A stretch of 64,000 bases of DNA, taken from assembly GCA_036898135.1 (NCBI GenBank), contig CM072513.1, positions 13,190,522 through 13,254,521 of the forward strand, in the 5' to 3' direction. Both the position numbers and the translations under genes were made by a program. A model generated the notes under the pieces. The model did no database searches, had not been told where the DNA came from, and saw nothing but the letters and a program-made list of their open reading frames with translations. Positions 1 through 11,547 of this stretch are shown here, piece after piece; positions within the stretch are counted from its first letter, which is position 1; every line of letters begins with the position of its first letter. This DNA is from Oncomelania hupensis. Lineage: Eukaryota > Mollusca > Gastropoda > Littorinimorpha > Pomatiopsidae.

Positions 1-85
1 ACACGATGTACTCAAATGTATTACAGTTGAACACGATATACTCAAATGTATTACAATACAACACGATGTACTCAAATGTAAGTAA
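1..85. repeat. Short tandem repeat, about 32 bp x 2.7
   Basis: The motif ACACGATGTACTCAAATGTA recurs three times at the window edge with about 30-32 bp spacing. The array may continue to the left outside the window. No gene is seen from here to the microsatellite at 257. Confidence 0.75.
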
Positions 86-256
86 TACAGTACAAAAGTA
101 CGGCGCTTGTCGGAAGCTTGTGAAGCACATCTGTAAGTGCAGTGATGTAAATGTACAGGGACTACAATACAAACTTTACTCGCACGATCAGCAGTTTTAT
201 TACTGTCATTGTTCAGTTCGCTCAGTCTTTCACATTCACATTCTCCTCCTAGATCG

Positions 257-494
<238 letters not shown>

Positions 495-987
495 CAAAAT
501 ACCTACGGGAGAAAGAGTTAAGTACAAATCCATTTCAGTATATAGTATAAATAAAAGTGTAAGATAGTGTCATGGTTTAATCATCATCCACAACAAACCC
601 CAGGGAAAGAGTGCAACCGAGTCTAAATCCATTTCAGCCTATTGAATAACGGTGATAGGGCGATCTATCAGAGGACAGCGTACCAATAATAGATGTCCCT
701 AATGGCCCTGTTACACTACACCAGGGCATTCAACACATCATGCACAGCACGCAACGCGTCATTGGTAGTGTGGTGAGGTCGGAACACCGGAGAACGATTT
801 CAAGGCGTATCTTAAAGGCACAGAGCACAGCATCAGAGACTTGTTAGAACTAGGCCTAAATCCAAACTTAAAGACGACATCTAACAAGAGAGCGGGCCTA
901 TGCGTCTGCAGTTTGCGATAATCAGGTTGGAATGGAATCATTTTAAAGGCAGCCCCATTATAGTCTATTCAGTTGTTGTGATCGTTC

Positions 988-1440
988 CTAAAAAGCGCTT
1001 TTCCAGCTCAAAAGCTGCTCAATGCGCTGACCGATATTGCCAGCGTTGTGGCCAAGTGGGCTAAGGCGGGACTAACTTGCCTTGTCCACAGGCCACAAAC
1101 CAATGGCGCCTGACAGGTGTGGGTTCGATCCAGCATCTGGGCGTTATGTTTCTCACAATATTAATTACTTTCGACTCGGGCAACGTCTCGTGGGTTTACT
1201 CCGTGTACTCCGGTTTGCTCCCCCCAGCAAAAAATTCAAAATCACAACTGATATTACATAGATTGCGTTTGGGCGCGCCACAGGCTGTGACTACGCCTTC
1301 CCCAGGGGAGGCGGCCCAGAATTTCCCGATGAAAAGGGACAATAAAGCGCTAACCAAATATTGGGTCTAACTCAAGGCGCCCGCTTGCTGCGTTATGGTC
1401 ACTGATACTCAGCATGCCATACAATGGCGCCATTATCCCG
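988..1440 (+). mobile_element. Dispersed repeat 'family A' copy, split by a SINE
   Basis: The left part (988-1039) has the GCGCTTTTCCAGCTC motif followed by AGCTGCTCAA. The right part (1364-1440) continues with TCTAACTCAAGGCGCCC. Both parts occur joined in other copies of the window (6185, 10362, 33630; reverse complement at 54540). The intervening 307 bp is a tRNA-type SINE. The family has no coding capacity and looks like a SINE or MITE; its class is unknown to me. Nothing is recognised from 1441 to 1902. Confidence 0.7.
1040..1346 (+). mobile_element. tRNA-derived SINE (copy 1)
   Basis: The head carries a Pol III A-box-like stretch (TGGCCAAGTGGGCTAAGGC, about 1050-1068) and a B-box (GGTTCGATCC, about 1120-1130). 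The wide A-B distance fits a tRNA with a long variable arm (Leu/Ser type). A central domain containing TACTCCGGTTTGCTCC follows, and the 3' end is GGGACAATAAA. It is flanked by an imperfect direct repeat, GCGCTGACCGATATTG at 1024-1039 and GCGCTAACCAAATATTG at 1347-1363, which I read as its target-site duplication. A second copy lies reversed at 31117-31400. I cannot assign the central domain to a named SINE superfamily from memory. Confidence 0.85.
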
Positions 1441-1902
1441 CACCGAGTATCACCAAATAAGCATGGATGGAACTTAATCACACTGTCTTACACAATAATA
1501 GACATTCCGCTTAAAAGGTTGCCGTGATGTGTAGTCCTAGGCATAGTCCTAGACTCCATGTTGTGTCGTCCTATGCATGGTAGTATTGGCTTGGGCCTAA
1601 ATGGTTGAAGCGTACAGTGTACACAGATAGATATCTCGCTTTCCATGTGCTGTGTTCCATCAAATGGTTCTCCAATCCAGAAGTCCCCGTAGCACCCAAG
1701 TGCAATTCCTGTTAGAAAATGCTGATGTACTCCCATCCCGATGACGAGTCACTATTACGCATGTCATTTAAACACTCCCTATCACTGATTCATTCCTTGC
1801 TAAATGGTACGAACACTTGCTTCTGGGTCATGGTTAGCAATTTGTTCTTCTGCAATAAGACCGTTTAAAAAAATCATAACGTTGATCTTTGTAAAGATGC
1901 TG

Positions 1903-2016
1903 GGATTTTCCCCTATCGAATGGTGAGAAAGATGATGGATTTTCCCCTATCGAATTATGAGAAAGATGATGGATTTTCCCCTATCGAATGATGAGAAAGA
2001 TGACGGATTTTCCCGG
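1903..2016. repeat. 34-bp tandem repeat x 3
   Basis: Three units share GGATTTTCCCCTATCGAAT followed by GATGAGAAAGATGA. The flanks 1441-1902 and 2017-2661 contain no recognisable gene or element. Confidence 0.85.
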
Positions 2017-2661
2017 GGTAAACATTAATTCAGATTTTCTCATCAGGACGTAAGCAGCGTAAATTTAGACACCGAATAAGCTGAATGCGGAGTTTCCCCT
2101 AGGGTAATCGGGAATATAATTGAATGTTACTTTGACCTATACATTGAAGTATTCTACTTGCTGGTAGCGAAAATGCAGACATATATAGTTATAGGAGCTA
2201 GATATGTTCTGTACTGTGCACTCTCTATGGTGATAACATGTTGTTGCCTTCTTCTTTTTGGGTTGAACAGCCACAATCAATACGTTGATTCATTTGCTGC
2301 GGTTGACTGTTTTTATAAGGCGCCATAGAAGAAATATATTTAAACACTGGTATGTTGGTCAATTAAACCGGTATGTTGGTAAAGTGCTATTGATATATTT
2401 TTTACGCTTGTGTCAACACCTCTTTCTAAACAAAATAAACACGGTCAAATACAAGTTTTGTCTAAACAGATGATGATATAGTTCCATGCCTTGGGGACCT
2501 AAAAACTTAGCACATGCTGAACAGGAACAAAGATGGTGATCGGTACAATCAAATAAACATAAGGAACCCTTTGTGAACCAATTATCTAAATTTATTGCCT
2601 TTGGGAAATCATTTTGCTACATTCAAAATAGCTATGTGGAACCGAACTGTACATGATGGAC

Positions 2662-3140
2662 GTACAAGTAACGCTGTAAGGCAACACATATCTATTTAAC
2701 ATTGTACGACACACACCATGTACAATAACACTGACCTAGTCACAGTTAGGTTTCAACCCTCTACAAGTAACACTATAAGGCAACACATATCTATTTAACA
2801 TTGTACGACATACGCCATGTACAATAACACTGACCTAGTCACAGTTAGGTTTCAACCCTCTACAAGTAACGCTATAAGGCAACACATATCTATTTAACAT
2901 TGTACGACACACACCATGTACAATAACACTGACCTAGTCACAGTTAGGTTTCAACCCTCTACAAGTAACGCTATTAACATTGTACGACACACACCATGTA
3001 CAATAACACTGACCTAATCACAGTTAGGTTTCAACCTTCTACAAGTAACGCTGTAAGGCAACACATATCTATTTAACATTGTACGACACACACCATGTAC
3101 AATAACACTAACCTATTCACAGTTAGGTTTGAACCCTCTG
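2662..3140. repeat. ~100-bp satellite-like array x 5
   Basis: Five units contain TACAAGTAACGCT, ACATTGTACGACACACACC and CTAGTCACAGTTAGG. The fourth unit lacks about 20 bp. Units differ at only a few positions, so the amplification is recent or homogenised. Confidence 0.9.
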
Positions 3141-3235
3141 TGGAAACACAATTTTTGCAACAATAATTTGAAGCTCAGATATGTACAGAGATGACAAAGT
3201 TAACATTTTGACAGAAGACGACAACGCCAAAGAAG

Positions 3236-3825
3236 TTTGTATCTAATACTTTACATGCAGTTTGTATCTTATATTTTACATCCAGTTTGTATCTAATACT
3301 TTATATGCAGTTTGTATTTAATACATGTACTTTATATGCAGTTTGTATCTAATACTTTACATGCAGTTTGTATCTAATACTTTATATGCAGTTTGTATCT
3401 AATATTTTACATGCAGTTTGTATCTTATACTGTATATGCAGTTTGTATCTAATACTTTACATGCAGTTTGTATCTAATACTTTACATGAAGTTTGTAGTT
3501 TGTATCTAATACTTTATAAGCAGTTTGTATCTAATACTTTATATGCAGTTTGTATCTAATACTTTACATGCAGTTTGTATCTAATACTTTACATGAAGTT
3601 TGTAGTTTGTATCTAATAGTTTACATGCAGTTTGTATCTAATACTTTACATGCAGTTTGTATGACTATCTAATACTTTATATGCAGTTTGTATCTTATAC
3701 TTTACATGCAGTTTGTATCTAACACTTTACATGCAGTTTGTATCTAATACTTTTCATGCAGTTTGTATCTAATACTTTACATGCAGTTTGTATCTAATAC
3801 TTTACATGCAGTTTGTATATAATAT
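3236..3825. repeat. 25-bp minisatellite (TTTGTATCTAATACTTTACA...)
   Basis: About 23 copies of a 24-26 bp unit with the core TTTGTATCTAATACTTTA then CATGCAG. Open frames across it (for example 3368-3559) come from the periodic sequence and are not genes. Confidence 0.92.
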
Positions 3826-5720
3826 TTTCCCCTTTGTCAATCCCGTGGGCTAGGTCGCTACAGTAATAGGCCTAATTACTAGTTTAGATATTGCCAAGAT
3901 GAATATACATAAATTCATATACATTAAGAAAAACTCAGATTTAAACATGGCTCGCAACAGCAGAAACTAGAAGCATTAATAAACAAGTTGGGTCTAATAA
4001 GATGTCCCAGTATTCAAACTTCAGGCACAATCTGTGCTGCAACAACAGGTAGACAGGATATGAAAACAGTTTTGTATGCAATGTGACGAGATGACTAGTT
4101 TTACTCTGCCTATTTACTATTTAGCCTTGTTTAGTCATTGTAACTTTAGAAGTTAGAGTATTACACAGCAGCTGATTACAGTAGATGAGGGAATACACAC
4201 TGCGTGCGTGACGCCGGCAGTTAGTGACGTCAGCACTGTGGGCCTTGAATCTGACCGCCGTAACCAATGGGACGCAGGCAGAGCGGTTAGAGCCAGTTCT
4301 GATGGGTCAAAACCTAGCATAGCTTAGGTCAGTTGAGAGTAAGCCACCGAAGTGTACACAGCTACATAGCTGGCAGAGAAATATCTTCACTCATAGACCA
4401 GGAAGCAGGACTTAAGAATCTTAGAATTCTATTAAGTCGCCACGAGGCCTGACTTTGTCAACAGGTAAATGAACATACTTCTGTTTCATCGTGATATCTT
4501 TATATTATTGTTGAAATTATGTTTGTAGAATTTGCTATGCATAAATGTGAATTGTTAATCCGAATTTGCCGTACCACGTGGAAGAGCCGACCACGAGGCG
4601 AAACACGACCGGTTGCGCCGCCATGTTGTATACCGTACGGAACCACTGTTGTTTAACTTATATGTATGTTTGCAGACCAGTGGCTGTACCACTGAATGTT
4701 TATAATATTATTAATTCTGTATGTGTATAGTTAGCCACGATTGATATTTATGTATGTATAGGAATTTAGAGTGAGATTCCAGTGGACCCTGGAAGTAGCA
4801 GAATGTTCGTCGCTTATGTAGAGAGATGTGGAGCTATCACTGAGGGCTACTTTGGCTTTCAGTGAGACGCTCTGCACAAACCGATTATTCAGGGTTGTGC
4901 AGAATTTCGTCTCTTATATTACAGACGAGCAGGCGAGCTATCCCGTGCGCCCAACTCCAAAGAAACGACGAGTTGGCTGTGTAGCCTCTACAGCACAAGT
5001 CTGAGAGAGCAACCCTGGACAACACCCTGCAAGACCCCACAGCGTGGCAAGGGACCCAACTACACGACGACACATCGTGTACCAGAAGCTACCTCATCAA
5101 AGGGCTTCAAACCACAAGTTAAGTGCCCAGGAATCAGTGCACTTAAACTGATAGATAACGGACCACAGTAGTCCACTCTTCAGAAACTGTAAAACGGACC
5201 ACAGCAGTCCAATCTACATGAAAGCTAATAGCAAGTGCCCGATGAAGAAATAACAGCTGCATAGACTATCAGCGATCGAATTATTCACAGTGACATTTAA
5301 CGTTTAAGGTAGATTAGTACTTAGAAAATCTTGTATAGAGTAGAAGAAATAAATGTGTGATTTTTAAATGTTATCAAGTGGCTGGATTACATATGATTCA
5401 TAGCCGTGTGAAAGCTAGTGCGACAGTGATCTTTTACCATTTTTCTATCTATCTCTGTACCCCAACCTTAACACAGGACGAGCTAAACAAATAAATTTAT
5501 TTAAAGTAATTCACAGGGTGCCTAACTAGCAGGTCCCACCGAATAAACGTGAGGTTCCATAAGTCCATTGTGCAGAGCCCGCCAAGTAAACCCCACGTGA
5601 CATGCAATAGTAAATGCAGCACTAAGCCTGTGTGAGACGGACTGAGTATGTCTCACAAGTAGCGTCCAACGCAAGACTCAGCTAGTCTCTGCTAGGCCGT
5701 GTGTAAAAGAGGTTTAATGT
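3826..5720. other. Non-repetitive 1.9-kb stretch, no gene recognised
   Basis: Less AT-rich than its neighbours and free of tandem repeats. It contains a full cAMP-response palindrome TGACGTCA at 4225-4232, a CCAAT motif at 4264-4268 and a donor-like CAG/GTAAAT near 4466. A 5'-UTR or LTR-like composition is possible (AATAAA near 5350), but I found no paired LTR, no coding similarity and no reading frame above about 60 codons that I recognise. Confidence 0.4.
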
Positions 5721-5724
5721 AGTA

Positions 5725-6113
5725 GCCAATGACAAGTGGTCGAGGTTGAATGAAGTAGTCAATAACAAGTGGTCGAGGTTGAATGCAAAAGTCAATGATA
5801 AGTGGTCGAGGTTGAATTACATTACATGGTTATTGCTTTAGGTCCAGCGGACTCTTCCTAGCCAAATCAGGACCAGAGAGACGGAGGTTGAATGCAATAG
5901 TCAATGACAAGTGGTCGAGGTTGAATGCAAAAGTCAATGACAAGTGGATGAGGTTGAATGCAATAGTCAATAACAAGTGGTCGAGATTAAATACAGCAGT
6001 CAATGACAAGTGGTCGAGGTTAAATACAGCAGTCAATGACAAGTGGTCGAGGTTAAATACAGCAGTCAATGACAAGTGGTCGAGGTTGAATGCAGCGGCC
6101 AATAACAAATGCT
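5725..6113. repeat. 33-bp minisatellite, interrupted once
   Basis: Units read CAAGTGGTCGAGGTTGAATG then CAATAGTCAATGA. Because 33 is a multiple of three, both strands stay open (92 and 78 codons); these are repeat artefacts. The array is interrupted at about 5816-5880 by a fragment matching the 45-kb LINE tail in reverse. Confidence 0.9.
5830..5875 (-). mobile_element. Fragment of the retroelement 3' end also seen at 45170-45214
   Basis: Reverse complement shares TCCTGATTTGGCT and AAGAGTCCGCTGGACCTAA with 45170-45214, differing by a few bases. It sits inside the 33-bp array, so it inserted into or was captured by the array. Confidence 0.75.
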
Positions 6114-6184
6114 GTTCATTTTAACGGTGGGGAAAGAGGGACCTAATCTGCCAGAAGTAAATTGGGGTCAACAATATTTACTGA

Positions 6185-6340
6185 TAGAATAGTTCTTATA
6201 CAGCGCTTTAACCAGCTTAAGAGCTGCTCAAGGCGCCAGACAATACAGGATCTAACTCAAGCGCCCACTTGCAGCCTTTGGCCACATAGTCTGACACCCA
6301 GACAACTGAGCACAATCCTGGGCCAACCATAGTGAGGCTA
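6185..6340 (+). mobile_element. Family A dispersed repeat copy
   Basis: TTATACAGCGCTTTAACCAG, AGAGCTGCTCAAGGCG and CACTTGCAGCCTTTGG match the order seen at 10362-10640 and 33630. The following 6341-7140 contains no gene I can support; open frames on the minus strand near 6588-7011 have no recognisable similarity. Confidence 0.75.
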
Positions 6341-7144
6341 TCAATGGACGATCAATTCAGACGATGAGCATATGACGCAGACGGGAAAGTGCACTGCGAT
6401 CAAATATAATTATCTTATGTACAATAAAATATAAGCAAGGTCTAACACAGTGGTCGACCACTTCAGGGAATTTCCGCAGTGCAGCGCTATAGTAAAAATG
6501 AAGATGAGGAGGCTACGACCAATGTGTAGGTGTGTGCGCTTTAAAAGAAAGTTCCATGAAGGGAGCATCCATATAAACCTTTTTTTTTTAATGTAAAAAG
6601 ACGCTTATCCAGCCCAGGTCTTTGGAGAAAGGGCGGTGTAGAGTGGAGGGGACAATCATGCAATGTCTTCTAACAACCGACATTCTGAAAATAAACCACA
6701 TCAGGAGATAGTTCTTACTGAAAAAATGTAGCGCAAATAGTTTGTTTAAAAAAAATAAATAACAGCGGGGAGGGAAGGAAGACAAGTCGCTGGAAAAGAA
6801 AAGGGACAGAAAAAATGCCGAGGCTAGATTGAACAATGATAGTAATAAAGTCTGGCGTGCCATTTTTCTCCCAGCGATCCAATATCCTAAAAGCTTGAAT
6901 GAAATTACACACTCCTGAAGAAGAAACAACAAAGTTTACATTTTGTTTAAGATGTTGCAATATGGTGTGCATATTTTGACACAACGTGAATATTAAGCCA
7001 TGGTGCAACATCTTCTATAGCGTTGTGGGCGGTGTGGGCGAAAGATGAACAAGATTTAAAATCGCTCATTCTTATCGTGCAGCATAACTATAATTTTAAA
7101 GAAATTACGAAAGAGACAGTTAAACAGTAAACAAGACGAAGGAT

Positions 7145-9500
7145 AAGACACAAGTCTCTGGTGAAGAAGACAACCTAAGTTTTCTAGTGGATAAGGCAAC
7201 CTAAGTCTCTAGTGGAGAAGACAACCTAAGTTTAGTGGAGACATCCTAATTCTATATTGGAGAAGACAACCTAAGTCTCAAGTGGAGAAGACAACCTAAG
7301 TTTAGTGGAGACATCCTAATTCAATATTGGAGAAGACAACCTAAGTCTCTAGTGGAGAAGACAACCTAGGTTTAGTGGAGACATCCTAATTCTATATTGG
7401 AGAAGACGACCTAAGTCTTTAGTGGAGACAAACTAATTCTATATGGGAGAAGACAACCTAAGTCTAGAGGAGACATCCTAATTCTACATTGGAGAGGACA
7501 ACCTAAGTCTCTATTGAGAAGACGACCTAAGTTTAGTGGAGACATCCTAATTCTATATTGGAGAAGACAACTTAAGTCTCTAGTGGAGAAGACAACCTAA
7601 GTTTAGTGGAGACATCCTAATTCTATAATGGAGAAGACAACCTAAGTCTCCAGTGGAGAAGACAACCTAAGTTTAGTGGAGACATCCTATTTCTATATTG
7701 GAGAAGACAACCTAAGTCTCTAGTGGAGAAGACAACGTAAGTCTCTAGTGGAGAAGACAATCTCAATCTTTAGAAGACAACCTAAGTCTCTATATTGGAG
7801 AAGACAACGTAAGTCTCTAGTGGAGAAAACAACCTAAGTGTTTCATGTGAAGAAGACAACCTAAATCTCTAGTGGAGAAGACAACGCAAGTCTCTATTGG
7901 AGAAGACAACCTAAGTGTCTCATGTGGAGAGGACAACGTGTCTCTATATTGGAGAAGATAATGTAAGTCTCTAGTGGAGAAGACAACCTAAATCTCTAGT
8001 GGAGAAGACAACGTAAGTCTCTAGTGGAGAAGACCACCTATGTGTCTCATGTGGAGAAGACAACCTAAATCTCTAGTGGAGAAAACAACGTAAGTCTCTA
8101 GTGGAGAAGACAACCTAAGTGTCTCATGTGGAGAATACAACCTAAGTTTCTAACGTAATTTTTGGGGGAGAAGACAACCTAAATCTAGTGAAGATAACGT
8201 AAGTCTCCATATTGGAGAAGACAACCTAAGTCTAGTGGAGAAGACAACCTAAGTCTCTAGTGAAGAAGACAACCTAAGTCTCTATAGTGGAGAAGACACC
8301 CTAGGTCTCTAGTTGAGAAGACAACCTAAGTGTCTATATTGGAGGACAACTGTCTCTCTAACGGAAAAGACAACTTAAGTCTCTATAGTGGAGAAGTCAA
8401 CCTAAGTCTCTCTAGTGGAGACAACTTAAGTACTTAGGCGGAGAAGACAACCTAAGTCTCAAGTGGAGAAGACAACTTAATTCACTCGTGGAGAAGGCAA
8501 CCGGAGTTTCTAGTGGAGACAACCTAAGTCTCAATGGGATAAGACATCCTAACTCGATAGTGGAGAAGACAACCTAAATCTAGTGAAGATAACATAAGTC
8601 TCCATATTGGAGAAGACAACCTAAGTCTAGTGGAGAAGACAACCTAAGTCTCTAGTGAAGAAGACAACCTAAGTCTCTATAGTGGAGAAGACACCCTAGG
8701 TCTCTAGTTGAGAAGACAACCTAAGTGTCTATATTGGAGGACAACTGTCTCTCTAACGGAAAAGACAACTTAAGTCTCTATAGTGGAGAAGACAACCTAA
8801 GTCTCTCTAGTGGAGACAACTTAAGTACTTAGGCGGAGAAGACAACCTAAGTCTCAAGTGGAGAAGACAACTTAATTCACTCGTGGAGAAGGCAACCGGA
8901 GTTTCTAGTGGAGACAACCTAAGTCTCAATGGGATAAGACATCCTAAGTCTCTAGTGGAGAAGACAACCTAAGTCTCTAGTGGAGAAGACAACCTAACTC
9001 TATAGTGGAGAAGATAACCTAGGTCTCTAGTGGAGACAACCTAAGTCTCTAGTGGAGACAACCTAAGTCTCTAGTGGAGAAGACAACCTAACTCTATAGT
9101 GGAGAGGATAACCTAGGTCTCTAGTGGAGACAACCTAAGTCTCTAGTGGAGACAACCTAAGTCTCTAGTGGAGAAGACAACCTAACTCTATAGTGGAAAA
9201 GATAACCTAGGTCTCTAGTGGAGATAACCTAAGTCTCTAGTGGAGAAGACAACCTAACTCTATAGTGGAGAGGATAACCTAAGTCTCTAGTGGAGACAAC
9301 CTAAGTCTCTAGTGGAGAAGACAACCTAACTCTATAGTGGAAAAGATAACCTAGGTCTCTAGTGGAGATAACCTAAGTCTCTAGTGGAGAAGACAACCTA
9401 ACTCTATAGTGGAGAGGATAACCTAAGTCTCTAGTGGAGAAGATAACCTAAGTCTCTAGTGGAGAAGACAATCTTAGTCCCTAATGGAAAGGCAACATAA
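7145..9500. repeat. 2.3-kb minisatellite, ~25-bp unit with higher-order repeats
   Basis: The unit AGTCTCTAGTGGAGAAGACA then ACCTA is repeated roughly 90 times with variants (TATATTGG, CATGTGG, short-unit forms). A 395-bp higher-order copy exists: 8181 onward is repeated at 8576 onward with only scattered differences. From about 8980 a second, shorter higher-order pattern alternates ACTCTATAGTGG and GTCTCTAGTGG units. Confidence 0.95.
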
Positions 9501-9597
9501 GCCTCGAAAAGGCTCAGCCTTAGTGTGCTTGCCAAGTTCATCCTACTCGTCCACTACTCCATAATTCTTCTTCATTCCCTCCCCTCTTAGTCCATTG

Positions 9598-9968
9598 TCA
9601 CAGTTACACAACATCGTTCTCACTATTACATAACATTGTTCTCACTATTACATAACATTGTTCTCACTATTACACAACATCGTTCTCACTATTACATAAC
9701 ATTGTTCTCACTATTACATAACATTGTTCTCACTATTACACAACATAGTTCTCACTATTACACAACATCGTTCTCACTATTACACAACATAGTTCTCACT
9801 ATTACACAACATCGTTCTCACTATTACACAACATTGTTCTCACTATTACACAACATAGTTCTCACTATTACACAACATCGTTCTCACTATTACATAACAT
9901 TGTTCTCACTATTACACAACATAGTTCTCACTATTACACAACATCGTTCTCACTATTACACAACATTG
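9598..9968. repeat. 22-bp minisatellite (ACAACATCGTTCTCACTATT...)
   Basis: About 17 near-identical 22-bp units. Three units equal 66 bp, so the 132-codon frame over it is an artefact of the 22-residue periodicity. Confidence 0.93.
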
Positions 9969-10141
9969 CAGGAAATCAGGTCCGGCCATACAGTGCCAGA
10001 ACGATGGCATCGTATCGGGAGGTTCCATAGTTGAAATTCCCAAGGGACCGATATTAAGTACAGGCAATTTTCTGTAGCCCAGTCTTGATATCACCCGAGA
10101 GCTTAGACCTTCACTGTGATGTCTTTGATATTACACAGGAT

Positions 10142-10317
10142 TGAGGGTTCTGGGGGTAAAATAGAGTTCTCCTATCCTATCCTATCCCGTAACTCGAAGG
10201 TCGTAGGGGCACCACAGATGATCGTTTAACCAGCGTACTCCATCTTTCTCTGTCCTCCGCAACCCTCATGGAAAGGATAGGATAGGATAGAGGGTGCTGT
10301 GTGTAAAATAGAGTTGT
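10142..10317 (-). mobile_element. RTE-like LINE 3' tail fragment with direct-repeat flanks
   Basis: The reverse complement encodes the last residues typical of the RTE-like family in this window and ends in GGGATAGGATAGGATAGG. A second GGATA run in the opposite orientation closes the other side (about 10273-10288). Imperfect direct repeats sharing TAAAATAGAGTT flank both sides (near 10142-10170 and 10289-10317) and look like a target duplication. Confidence 0.7.
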
Positions 10318-10361
10318 CACATACCCCTAGTTATTTATTTATTGTATTTGTTTAATCACTT

Positions 10362-10640
10362 TTATACAGCGCTTTTCCAGCTCAAGAGCTGCTCAAGGCG
10401 TTAGCCGATACAGGATGTAATTCAAGCCGCCCGAAGCGCTCACTTGCAGCATTTGTGCACACAGTCTGACGACTAGACCAATGAGCACAAACCTGAGCGA
10501 ACGGGATTTAGCGCGTGCTGGGTGTTTTTGTTTAGCCGGCACTCACCCGTCTAGGACATGAGCGTCAGGATCTTTAAAGTCCATCCGATGGAATGCATGC
10601 GTACATAGATTAGGCCTCGGTTTATACTCTCATCCGAAGG
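10362..10640 (+). mobile_element. Family A dispersed repeat, the longest copy
   Basis: Begins TACAGCGCTTTTCCAGCTC and continues through CACTTGCAGC, TAGCGCGTGCTGG and GACATGAGCGTCAGGATC to TTTAAAGTCCATCC. The same order, with an inverted duplication, is at 33630-33916. No coding capacity. Confidence 0.8.
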
Positions 10641-10756
10641 AGTAGTTACCCCCAGTCCACCTTATGCACCATGCGGTGGACGTTTCAGCTTTGGGATTAG
10701 TTAGTTAAGATTGATAGGATCCAGCAACTATGGGATTACTTACGCTTGAGTACAAT

Positions 10757-10835
10757 TACAATAAATGTTCTTTATATAACGCACAGTACCTCAAAGAGCC
10801 GCTAAAGGCGCTAGTAAAACTCAAGACTTAGGTAC
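10757..10835 (+). mobile_element. Diverged family A-like fragment
   Basis: TTATATAACGCACAGTACCTC and AGAGCCGCTAAAGGCGCTAG resemble the start of family A with several mismatches. The remainder up to 11300 shows no recognisable gene. Confidence 0.45.
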
Positions 10836-11316
10836 CTGAAGCAGCCCAAGGTACCCAATGACAACATCAAGCAATGTTCCAGCGGTGACATGCTGTTGAC
10901 AGTATTTAATGCGCACTACGCACTTCGTAAATCCACTTTTTGGGTGGGAGAGAATATATTTCAATTTATTTGAGTCGATCACATTTTCTGTATTTTTTTT
11001 TTTAAATGACATAAACACAAATGACTGGTTCCTTAACGTGCTGATGAAACGACAAAGGGGAAGTGGACCTCGTCACAAGACAGATTGGGAGAGAAGCGGA
11101 GGAATGGTTAACCAAACTGTGCTGTCATTCATCTTCTCAAAATAAAATAAGGGAAGGGAAAGGGAGGCGGGGAAGGGCGCGTTGTTTTTGTAGGGGTAAT
11201 GGGGGAGTGGTGAGGATCGTGACCCAAATTGTGTTGTCTGCTCTCTGCTCACAATAAGCCTTCCTTGCACTACTGTGGCCAGGTCTCGCTGGCATCGGAG
11301 GCTAGTGGTCGTGTTT

Positions 11317-11346
11317 AACCAAAGAATATGGGTATACAAAGAAGAA
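11317..11346 (+). repeat. Left terminal inverted repeat
   Basis: Exact 30-bp inverted match to 17260-17289. A TGACGTCA motif follows about 20 bp inside. Confidence 0.85.
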
Positions 11347-11429
11347 TCATAACACGATTCTATGCGAAACGAGTGACGTCAGCGACACCACGGCGACACC
11401 AAGCGGTTGCGTTGCGTCAGCAAACAAAC

Positions 11430-11547
11430 ATGGCAGAAAGCAGTCGGTCTTCGAAGCCAAAATACAAAAAGAAAAGTAGCTCGGGCCATCATTGCAGTGC
11501 CATAAACTGCACCAACAACAGCCTAAAGCGCCCAAGTAAGAAGAAAG
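11430..11547 (+). CDS. Possible THAP-type zinc-finger first exon
   Basis: From the ATG at 11430 the frame encodes about 39 residues: a Ser/Lys-rich leader, then HHCSAINCTNNSLKRPSKKK. The C-x4-C pair with following Asn-Asn resembles the start of a THAP domain (C2CH zinc finger used for DNA binding in P-element-like transposases and derived proteins). A donor-like AAG/GTGGGT ends the stretch at 11547. The second half of a THAP domain (W, C-x2-H, AVPTIF) was not found downstream, so the gene is either spliced to an exon I cannot see or broken. It lies just inside the left inverted repeat of the 6-kb segment, which suits a transposase gene of that element. Chance similarity remains possible. Confidence 0.4.

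Noticed and set aside
4885..5073. Small minus-strand protein within the 3.8-5.7 kb unique stretch
   Set aside because: 62 codons, no similarity recognised and no splice or start context to support it.
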